Assembly: GCA_036338435.1 (NCBI GenBank) | Contig: JAYZCG010000043.1 | Coordinates: 1 to 51,055, forward strand | Direction: 5' to 3' | DNA from: JAPYTY01 sp036338435 | GTDB taxonomy: Bacteria > Acidobacteriota > UBA6911 > RPQK01 > JADFOI01 | Length of the DNA stretch: 51,055 nt | Part shown: positions 35,435 to 41,871 of the stretch, piece by piece | Layout of the letters: the number at the start of each line of letters is the position of its first letter | How positions within the stretch are numbered: position 1 is the stretch's first letter | The notes under the pieces: model-generated | The model's database searches: none | Told to the model about the DNA's origin: nothing | The model's input: the letters and a program-made list of their open reading frames with translations, nothing else | Translations under genes and position numbers: made by a program

Positions 35435-35737
35435 CTACACACCTTCAAAGAATTCAATGGATTTCTGTCCCTGCTTCAACGTCACGTAGGCCTTTTTCCG
35501 GTCAGGCCTACGCCCCGAACTCTTGCCCTGCTTTTTGATCTTACCTCTCATAACAACTGTGCGCACCTTCTCAACCTTAACTTCAAATATCTGCTCTACC
35601 GCCTGTTGAATACGCCGTTTGCTAGCATTAATTGCCACCTCGAATGTCACCACACGCCCATCTTGCTCCTCCTTCTTGAGAGTACTCTTTTCTGTCAAGT
35701 GTGGATATCGAATGGTGTCGTAGACACTAACTGTCAT
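35435..35737 (-). CDS. rplW: 50S ribosomal protein L23
   Basis: 100 residues. IRYPHLTEKSTLKKEEQDGRVVTFEVAINASK is the L23 signature. L23 at the tunnel exit is the docking point for trigger factor and SRP. It overlaps rplD by 11 bp. Confidence 0.96.
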   Translation of the reverse strand: MTVSVYDTIRYPHLTEKSTLKKEEQDGRVVTFEVAINASKRRIQQAVEQIFEVKVEKVRTVVMRGKIKKQGKSSGRRPDRKKAYVTLKQGQKSIEFFEGV

Positions 35738-36359
35738 TTTGCAATACCTCTTGCAATTCCAAAATAGCTTTCTTGCTGATTAGCACATGCTGGCAATTAA
35801 CCAAATCATATACATTCAAGCCAATTAGTGGCACTGATTTGACCTCTGGTAAATTCCTTGCACTCAAATAAAGATTCCGGTTTTCGAGGGCATCTACCAC
35901 AAGGAGTTTCTTAGCTAACTCAAAATTTTCTAATACGCCCAAAAACTCCCTAGTCCGATGCGACTCCAGTTCAAATTCATCAACGACAGTCAAACTCTGA
36001 TTCCGCAACTTTTCACTAAGTACAAGCTTTAAGGCTCCTCGTCGTTTTTTCTTGGGAAAAGATTGCCTGTAGTCTCGAGGTTGTGGCCCAAATACGACCC
36101 CGCCTTTTTTCCACAACGGACTACGGATACTCCCTACACGAGCTCGCCCAGTACCTTTTTGCTTCCATGGCTTTCGACCACCCCCACGAACAGCAGCTCT
36201 TGTCTTGGTAGCATGTGTACCCTTGCGCTGGGCCGCTTGGTACGCTCGCACCGCTTCCCAGACTAAAGTCCCCCTGGCAGTGTAGTTAAATATCTCCTCA
36301 GCGAGCTCCAGTTTCCCTACTACCTTATTCTGCAAGTTTCTAATCTCTACTTCAGCCAT
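35727..36359 (-). CDS. rplD: 50S ribosomal protein L4
   Basis: 210 residues. The extended tunnel loop is visible as GGGRKPWKQKGTGRARVGSI near residues 59-77. L4 lines the exit tunnel and, in some bacteria, represses the S10 operon by attenuation. It follows the rpsP-rplC fusion gene by 17 bp, and rpsJ is not present before rplC. Confidence 0.97.
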   Translation of the reverse strand: MAEVEIRNLQNKVVGKLELAEEIFNYTARGTLVWEAVRAYQAAQRKGTHATKTRAAVRGGGRKPWKQKGTGRARVGSIRSPLWKKGGVVFGPQPRDYRQSFPKKKRRGALKLVLSEKLRNQSLTVVDEFELESHRTREFLGVLENFELAKKLLVVDALENRNLYLSARNLPEVKSVPLIGLNVYDLVNCQHVLISKKAILELQEVLQNDS

Positions 36360-36376
36360 GATTCATTTGTCCAAAT

Positions 36377-37525
36377 TCACACTAGAGTAATAGTGACGTA
36401 TCCCCCCTTACTCCCTGGGATCGCCCCTTTGATCACTAACAAATGATTTTCAATATCAACCTGAACTATCCTCAGGTTTTGAATCTGCACCTTATCATTT
36501 CCCATTCTTCCAGGAAGTTTCATCCCTGGCCAGACACGGCTTGGATATGCACTCTGCCCGATAGATCCGGGTGCCCTGTGGAACATAGATCCATGAGTTG
36601 CCTTCCCTCCTGAAAATCCATGCCTCTTCATCACGCCCTGAAAACCGCGACCGATTGATCGTCCCGAAACATTCAACAAATCATTTGGCTCGAATACGTT
36701 TTGGACTAGTATTTGATCTCCAATGTTTACAGACTCATCTTCATTTTCCGTAAATGGAAATTCTTTCAAAAATCGTGTAGGCGGAACGCCTGACTTCTTA
36801 AAGTGGCCTTCAATCGGCTTGTTCGGTCGCGGCTTATCTTTTTCTACAAATCCCAGCTGAAGCGCGTTATAGCCTTCTTTTTCCTCTGTTTTTTTCTGTA
36901 CTACCACACATGGTCCTGCCTGTATAATCGTTGCTGGGATTGCTCTACCATCATCATCAAAAACTTGTGTCATCCCCAACTTCTTCCCAATCATTCCAAC
37001 TGATATTTTCCTTGCCTGCTCGGGCTCTGAGCTTTTGTCATCTCCCGACTCTTCAGGTTTCCCTTCATCGACAGATTCCGGCTCCTCAGCCTTGGAATCC
37101 TCAACTTCTACTTGCTCTTTTTCAGCCTGATCGGGCTCTGAGCTTTCGTCATCTCCCGACTCTTCAGGTTTCCCTTCATCGACAGATTCCGGCTCCTCAG
37201 CCTTGGCATCCTCAACTTCCACTTGCTCTTTCTCAGCCTGATCGGGCTCTGAGCTCTTGTCATCTCCAGGCCCTTCAGGGTTCCATTCACCTCGCTTAAC
37301 TTTATTGATCAAGACCATTACAGTATCGGATGGTTGTGCTCCCTGTTTAATCCAATGATCAATACGATCTAAGTCCAAGTGTAGCCTTTTAGGTCTCAGA
37401 GCAGGATTGTAGTAGCCTACAATTTCAGAAAAACGCCCGTCTCTCGGATTCTTTTTTTCTGCCACCACGATTCGGTAGTGCGGGTCTTTCTTACCTCCGT
37501 GACGGCTTAAACGAATTCTAACCAA
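36377..37525 (-). CDS. rpsP-rplC: Fused ribosomal proteins S16 and L3 joined by acidic repeat linker
   Basis: 382 residues in one uninterrupted frame. Residues 1 to about 82 are a complete S16 (MVRIRLSRHGGKKDPHYRIVV opens it). Residues 84-172 are an acidic low-complexity linker built of a 37-residue unit repeated just over twice. From about residue 173 the chain is a complete L3 (GMIGKKLGMTQVFDDDG, then FHRAPGSIGQSAYPSRVWPG and the usual C-terminus). S16 belongs to the 30S and L3 to the 50S subunit, so the product either tethers subunits or is cleaved. An internal ATG at 36994 (residue 178) has only a poorly placed AAGGA upstream. The gene joins the normal ffh-rpsP pair to the S10 cluster. 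An assembly artefact is the main alternative, but the frame and the repeat argue against a random join. Confidence 0.93.
   Translation of the reverse strand: MVRIRLSRHGGKKDPHYRIVVAEKKNPRDGRFSEIVGYYNPALRPKRLHLDLDRIDHWIKQGAQPSDTVMVLINKVKRGEWNPEGPGDDKSSEPDQAEKEQVEVEDAKAEEPESVDEGKPEESGDDESSEPDQAEKEQVEVEDSKAEEPESVDEGKPEESGDDKSSEPEQARKISVGMIGKKLGMTQVFDDDGRAIPATIIQAGPCVVVQKKTEEKEGYNALQLGFVEKDKPRPNKPIEGHFKKSGVPPTRFLKEFPFTENEDESVNIGDQILVQNVFEPNDLLNVSGRSIGRGFQGVMKRHGFSGGKATHGSMFHRAPGSIGQSAYPSRVWPGMKLPGRMGNDKVQIQNLRIVQVDIENHLLVIKGAIPGSKGGYVTITLV
37016..37267 (-). repeat. 111-bp tandem repeat encoding the acidic S16-L3 linker
   Basis: About 2.3 copies of a 111-bp unit encode residues 87-170. Each unit runs from GDDKSSEPDQAEKEQ to EGKPEES with only two residue changes between full copies. 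The near identity indicates recent duplication. Confidence 0.92.
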
Positions 37526-37573
37526 GCTAGTGTTCCTCCCTATAATGCAACGGTGTATTCTACCAGAGAGCTC

Positions 37574-38044
37574 TTAAATCGAGAAGTTCAATTTCCGTAA
37601 GCCTTTACTAAGAAATCCCTTAGTGGCCTTATTCATCATCTTCCTCATCTGAACGTACTGTTTCAACAAACGATTTACCTCGGAAACTGGCCTTCCACTC
37701 CCTTTGGCAATTCTCTTGCGCCGAGGGGAATTGATCTTCTTATGATATGTCCTCTCCTCTACCGTCATAGAATTAATGATGGCCTCAAGATGACCAAGCT
37801 GTTTCTCATCAACTTGTACCTTATCTAATCCCTTTAGAAAACCCGTTTTAGGAAACATCCCTAAGATCTCCTCCAACGGTCCCATTTGGCGTAATTGGAG
37901 AATTTGCTGTCGAAAATCCTCCAAGGTAAACTTATTTTGCTGAATCTGCCCCATAACATGCTTAGCTTCCGCTTGAGTTGCCACCTTTTCAGCCTTCTCT
38001 ATTAGGCTCAAAACGTCACCCATTCCCAACAGTCGATTGGACAT
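37574..38044 (-). CDS. ffh: Ffh M domain (second half of split SRP protein)
   Basis: 156 residues from the ATG at 38044 (MSNRLLGMGDVLSLIEKAE). This is the methionine-rich M domain that binds 4.5S RNA and signal sequences; the RNA-binding segment SGRPVSEVNRLLKQYVQMRKMMN is intact. It is in the same frame as the NG-domain ORF upstream, separated by one TAG and 12 further codons. Possible independent initiation uses GGACGG just before the ATG. It could be a separately made subunit, the readthrough product's tail, or the result of a sequencing error. Confidence 0.85.
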   Translation of the reverse strand: MSNRLLGMGDVLSLIEKAEKVATQAEAKHVMGQIQQNKFTLEDFRQQILQLRQMGPLEEILGMFPKTGFLKGLDKVQVDEKQLGHLEAIINSMTVEERTYHKKINSPRRKRIAKGSGRPVSEVNRLLKQYVQMRKMMNKATKGFLSKGLRKLNFSI

Positions 38045-38074
38045 CCGTCCAGGATGGAAAACCTCTAGTGCATC

Positions 38075-38905
38075 CTACTTCTCGCCTACTCCAATGAATT
38101 TGATTGGACTACCGGAGACCGTCTTAATCGACAGGGCTGCCCCACCACGTGCATCACCATCCATTTTCGTCAGAATCACACCTGAAATGTTGAGACGTTC
38201 GTTGAACTCCTTGGCAGAGTTAACTGCATCCTGTCCGGTCATCGCATCAGCCACCAATAAAGTCTCCGTCGGTTTGACAATAGACCTAATTTGCTCCACT
38301 TCCGTCATCAACTCACCATCGATGTGCAAACGACCAGCAGTATCAACAAGCAAAATATCAAACCCCACATTGCAAGCATGTTGGAGTGCATGGTCGGCAA
38401 GTTGAACCGGATCACACCCTTCCTCTTCGTAAACAGGGATTTCTATTTGGTTTGCTATGACAGAGAGTTGCTCAATCGCGGCAGGGCGATAGACATCCGT
38501 AGAAACCAGGAGAGGATGACGTTTATGATTGCTCAACCACATCGCGAGTTTACCAGCAGTAGTAGTCTTACCGCTGCCCTGTAGTCCCACCAAGAGGATT
38601 ACACTAGGAGGAACCTTTGAATACTCCAGATCAACAGTTTCTGTACCCAGTAGTTTAGTTAATTCGTCCCGTACCACCTTAACAACCTGCTGACCAGGAA
38701 TCAGATCGTGGAGAACCTCCTGCCCTAAAGCCTTTTCCTTGACTTTGGATATGAAGGACTTCACTACGGTGAAATGGACGTCTGACTCAAGAAGAGCCAT
38801 ACGTATTTCACTCATTGACGCCTCTATGTGATGTTCCGCAATACGCCCTTCACCTTTTAGATTGCGTAGAGTTGCCTGCAATTTAGTCGATAAATTTTCT
38901 AACAT
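38075..38905 (-). CDS. ffh: Ffh NG (GTPase) domain, ended by in-frame amber codon
   Basis: 276 residues. The N helix bundle is followed by the SRP GTPase motifs: P-loop GLQGSGKTTTAGKLA near residue 107, DVYRPAA, DTAGRLH and TKMDGDARGGAAL. It stops at TAG after FIGVGEK, where family members continue LDALEPFHP; the codons after the stop read DALEVFHPGR in the same frame. A single TTG to TAG change would explain it. Ffh with 4.5S RNA targets nascent membrane proteins to FtsY and SecYEG. It is the first gene of the long ribosomal unit, with a good promoter 20-55 bp upstream. Confidence 0.88.
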   Translation of the reverse strand: MLENLSTKLQATLRNLKGEGRIAEHHIEASMSEIRMALLESDVHFTVVKSFISKVKEKALGQEVLHDLIPGQQVVKVVRDELTKLLGTETVDLEYSKVPPSVILLVGLQGSGKTTTAGKLAMWLSNHKRHPLLVSTDVYRPAAIEQLSVIANQIEIPVYEEEGCDPVQLADHALQHACNVGFDILLVDTAGRLHIDGELMTEVEQIRSIVKPTETLLVADAMTGQDAVNSAKEFNERLNISGVILTKMDGDARGGAALSIKTVSGSPIKFIGVGEK

Positions 38906-38931
38906 TTTTCCTCAACGACTTAACAACAAAC

Positions 38932-38960
38932 ATTCTATGAGCCTACCAACAAGCTGTCAA
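38932..38960 (-). promoter_or_regulatory. Sigma-70 promoter for the ffh-ribosomal protein unit
   Basis: On the minus strand TTGACA (38960-38955), a 17-bp spacer and TAGAAT (38937-38932), with the ffh ATG about 25 bp further on. It lies in the 86-bp divergent gap between ffh and selB. Confidence 0.75.
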
Positions 38961-38991
38961 AAGTCCTCTATATTCGATTACAATAATAGCT

Positions 38992-40914
38992 ATGATCGTT
39001 GGAACAGCAGGACACATCGACCACGGCAAAACGACACTGCTCAAAGCGTTGACCGGAATGGATACGGATCGTCTACAAGAAGAAAAACTCCGTGGCATTA
39101 GCATCGATATTGGTTTTGCTCACATGCAGCTAGGATCAACAGACGTTGGATTCATTGATGTACCAGGCCATGAGAAGTTTGTGAAAAACATGCTTGTGGG
39201 AATTGGTGGAATTCATCTGGTCCTATTAGTTGTGGCAGCAGATGAATCCATAATGCCTCAGACGATTGAGCATTTTCAGATTTGCAGACTGCTCAAGATC
39301 CCCAGTGGGATTATCGTGATAACCAAGAAAAGCTTGGTTGACGAGGATCTTTTGTCAGTGGTTGAAGCCGAAGTTCGTGAACTAGTAACAAACAGCCCCT
39401 TGGCACAAGCCCCAATTGTTGCCGTGGACAGTATTTCAGGAGAAGGCATTGAGTTTCTGAAAAAGACATTAACACAAGAGATTGAAAAATTAGAACACCC
39501 GTCGATGGCTGTTGAAAGTACTCATAGGGCTTTCCGTCTTCCCATCGATCGGGCCTTTACCATTCGTGGTTTCGGAACAGTCATTACCGGTACTCCATAT
39601 GCCGGCATACTCAAAAAGGGAGAGTCAGTCACAGTCTACCCTGCGGGCAAGTCTGGGAAAGTTAGGAACATTGAGACTTTTAATGTGCAGTCTGGCTTGG
39701 CAATGGCTGGACAAAGAACGGCACTGAACCTAAGCGGAGTAGAAAAAGATGATCTCACAAGAGGGATGGTCATCGCTCGCCCCGATACCTTTTCCCCCTC
39801 CTCAATGATAGACGCAGTTATCCACTTGCTCCCTACAGCTTCCAAATCTCTGCAAACTCGAGCGAATATTCGATTTCACCACGGCAGTGCTGAACTAATA
39901 GGTCGCGTGTACCTACTTGAGGAAAAAGAACTTAGTCCAGGTCGTTCATGTCTGGCTCAGCTTAGATTTCAGAGTTCTATAATCTGTTGTCCTAAAGACC
40001 ACTTTATCCTACGCCACTACTCTCCCACAACGACTATTGGAGGAGGCATTATCCTAGATGTAAACCCAAGAAAACATCATAAGAAGGATCTTTCCACTGT
40101 GGTTCCACAACTCAAGTCTCTCTGGTCTGCACTAGAGAACCAAGATCCAGAGATCAACAGTACCGTTGTTAATTATTTTGTCCGTCTCCACGGTAATGCA
40201 GGTGTTTCCTTAGTTGATCTAGTTGCCCGAACGGGTCTTCTGGAAGATTATCTGGTAAACATCCTACAGGAGCTCAGTTCAGTGATCTTAATCCAACAGG
40301 AACCTATCTGGGCAGTTCACAAAGTGGATTTGAAATGCCTGCAGGATCAAATTGTCGAGTTCCTGGAACAATTCCACTTTGATCATCCGTTGTCCACCGG
40401 AATATCCCGGGAGGAACTCAGGGGAAAATTCTTCAGTAGAGCCCCTAATTCTTACTTTCAGTTTGTTTTGAAAAACCTCGAAAAAGAAAACAAAATTCAG
40501 TCCAGCAGTAGTTTTGTATCTCTGCATGGACATCTAGTAATTCTGAATCCTGAGCAGAAAGAGTTAAAAAATAATATTGTGGAGTTCCTCAGGAAAAAGG
40601 GCCTACAACCACCTACCTTGGACAATCTCCTTAAGGAATTTCCGCAAGATACCCTCCATATTCAAGATGTTTACTATTTCCTCCTATCCCAGGGGGAACT
40701 GGTTAGGGTGAATGAAGACATGGTGGTAGTAGCCGACCAAGTGATCCTTTTAAAAACCCAATTGCAAAACTCCTTCCCCAGTGGGAAAACCTTCTCAGTG
40801 TCAGAATTCAAGAATCTCTTTAAGATCAGTCGTAAGTACGCTATTCCCCTTCTCCAGTATTTAGATCGTGAGCGAGTAACTCGCCGCACGAAGGATAAGA
40901 GAGTGGTACTGTAA
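38992..40914 (+). CDS. selB: Selenocysteine-specific elongation factor SelB
   Basis: 640 residues. The N-terminal GTPase has G1 GHIDHGKTTLL (residues 7-17), G3 DVPGHEKF (56-63) and a G4 position at residues 111-114 reading TKKS instead of the expected TKxD. EF-Tu-like domains 2 and 3 follow (AFTIRGFGTVITGTPYAG, HHGSAELIGRVYLL), then a long C-terminal region with winged-helix repeats that in SelB binds the SECIS RNA. SelB delivers Sec-tRNA to UGA codons. It diverges from ffh. No selA, selC or selenoprotein is recognised in this window, so they must lie elsewhere or be absent. Confidence 0.88.
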   Translation: MIVGTAGHIDHGKTTLLKALTGMDTDRLQEEKLRGISIDIGFAHMQLGSTDVGFIDVPGHEKFVKNMLVGIGGIHLVLLVVAADESIMPQTIEHFQICRLLKIPSGIIVITKKSLVDEDLLSVVEAEVRELVTNSPLAQAPIVAVDSISGEGIEFLKKTLTQEIEKLEHPSMAVESTHRAFRLPIDRAFTIRGFGTVITGTPYAGILKKGESVTVYPAGKSGKVRNIETFNVQSGLAMAGQRTALNLSGVEKDDLTRGMVIARPDTFSPSSMIDAVIHLLPTASKSLQTRANIRFHHGSAELIGRVYLLEEKELSPGRSCLAQLRFQSSIICCPKDHFILRHYSPTTTIGGGIILDVNPRKHHKKDLSTVVPQLKSLWSALENQDPEINSTVVNYFVRLHGNAGVSLVDLVARTGLLEDYLVNILQELSSVILIQQEPIWAVHKVDLKCLQDQIVEFLEQFHFDHPLSTGISREELRGKFFSRAPNSYFQFVLKNLEKENKIQSSSSFVSLHGHLVILNPEQKELKNNIVEFLRKKGLQPPTLDNLLKEFPQDTLHIQDVYYFLLSQGELVRVNEDMVVVADQVILLKTQLQNSFPSGKTFSVSEFKNLFKISRKYAIPLLQYLDRERVTRRTKDKRVVL

Positions 40915-40961
40915 TTGACAGCAACGGGGCCTAAGCGTAAGATGGAGACGAGGTCAAAATT

Positions 40962-41159
40962 ATGGGAAGCCTTGGAATGTCAGAGTTAGTCATCATCCTG
41001 CTGATAGTGGTTGTAATTTTTGGAGCGAGTCGTCTACCGCAACTAGGAAAGGGTTTGGGAGAGGGTATTCGCAACTTCAAGAGCTCTATTAAGACCGGAC
41101 GGGAAGAGAACGCTGATAATGAGCCTGCCTCTAAAATCGAATCGTCTCAAGAATCTTGA
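40962..41159 (+). CDS. tatA: Twin-arginine translocase subunit TatA/E
   Basis: 65 residues. MGSLGMSELVIILLIVVVIFGASRLPQLGKGLGEGIRNFK has the single membrane helix, the FG hinge and the amphipathic helix of TatA. A charged tail follows. It fits the Tat-type leaders on the cupredoxin and propeller proteins of this window. It lies 47 bp after selB; tatC is not present here. Confidence 0.92.
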   Translation: MGSLGMSELVIILLIVVVIFGASRLPQLGKGLGEGIRNFKSSIKTGREENADNEPASKIESSQES

Positions 41160-41196
41160 TACTTACTTTCCCTTCGTAATCTCAGCTCCTCCCGTG

Positions 41197-41517
41197 CTAT
41201 CCCGAAGTGCTTGATGCAATCCAGTTTAGATAGGCGGGGTGCCCGCCCTCGACGGGGAGAGCTATTACCTCCGGCAGTTCATAGGGATGGAGTTCCTTGA
41301 TTCGATCAATTAACCTGGGAAGACACTCTTGTGTACTTTTGATAACCAATAAACTCTCCATAGTATGTTCCAGCTCCCCCTCCCACTTGTATACGGACGT
41401 AATATCAGGAATAATATTGACGCAGGCTGCAAGCCGTTCCTCTACTATGCGATGAGCGATGTTTTCGGCAGTTTTCGTACTATCGATGGTCGATAGTACG
41501 AGATAGTACTTAGACAT
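41197..41517 (-). CDS. cutA: CutA1 divalent-cation tolerance protein
   Basis: 106 residues. YYLVLSTIDSTKTAENIAHRIVEERLAACVNIIPDITSVYKWEGELE is the CutA1 signature, a trimeric ferredoxin-like fold linked to copper tolerance in some bacteria. An 11-bp inverted repeat lies inside its first codons. It is divergent from ftsB with only 11 bp between the two starts. Confidence 0.93.
   Translation of the reverse strand: MSKYYLVLSTIDSTKTAENIAHRIVEERLAACVNIIPDITSVYKWEGELEHTMESLLVIKSTQECLPRLIDRIKELHPYELPEVIALPVEGGHPAYLNWIASSTSG
41476..41500. repeat. 11-bp inverted repeat in cutA start, upstream of ftsB
   Basis: CGTACTATCGA (41476-41486) and its exact inverse (41490-41500) surround a 3-base loop; a third GATAGTAC follows at 41503. 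It could form a hairpin in the cutA mRNA or act as an operator for ftsB. Confidence 0.6.
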
Positions 41518-41528
41518 TTGAGTTGAAT

Positions 41529-41846
41529 ATGCAGTTTAGCCGTAAGGCGAGGCGCGAACTTTTCAGGATTCTATTGCTCACAGTGTGTCTCATGCTGTTG
41601 TACATCTTGACTTTTGGAGACGGCGGTTTCGTACGACTTCACAAGTATCAAGTAGAGTTGCGGGAATTGCAATTAGAAAACCTTCGCCTTCACGCAAAGC
41701 ATCAGGCTGACCTTGAAAAAATTACACAGCTAAAGTCCAACCCATCGGAAGTTGAGCGCATTGCCCGCGAACGTTACAATTTTGCCCGTCCAGGCGACAT
41801 TATTGTTAACCTACAAAACCAAAAAGCCTTGGAAGATAAAGACTAA
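41529..41846 (+). CDS. ftsB: FtsB/DivIC-type septum formation initiator
   Basis: 105 residues from the ATG at 41529; a TTG two codons upstream is possible. A short cytoplasmic basic tail, one membrane helix (FRILLLTVCLMLLYILTF), then a coiled coil (YQVELRELQLENLRLHAKHQADLEKITQL) and the terminal PSEVERIARERYNFARPGD motif are the FtsB/DivIC layout. The protein links FtsL and FtsQ in the divisome. It converges with dsbD. Confidence 0.85.
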   Translation: MQFSRKARRELFRILLLTVCLMLLYILTFGDGGFVRLHKYQVELRELQLENLRLHAKHQADLEKITQLKSNPSEVERIARERYNFARPGDIIVNLQNQKALEDKD

Positions 41847-41871
41847 AGACTTCAAAATATGGAAGTTTTGG

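Noticed and set aside
35423..35767. Plus-strand frames inside the ribosomal protein cluster, such as this 114-codon one
   Set aside because: They lie antisense to clearly identified ribosomal protein genes, have no recognisable domain, and are explained as shadows of the coding strand.
37016..37267. Tandem repeat considered as a CRISPR or mobile element
   Set aside because: The units are directly adjacent, in frame and coding, with no spacers.
38075..38077. TAG in ffh as a recoded codon (pyrrolysine or other)
   Set aside because: Other genes here end normally at TAG (for example at 2022, 12947 and 47310), and there is no sign of a suppressor tRNA or Pyl genes. Simple readthrough, split gene or sequence error are more likely.
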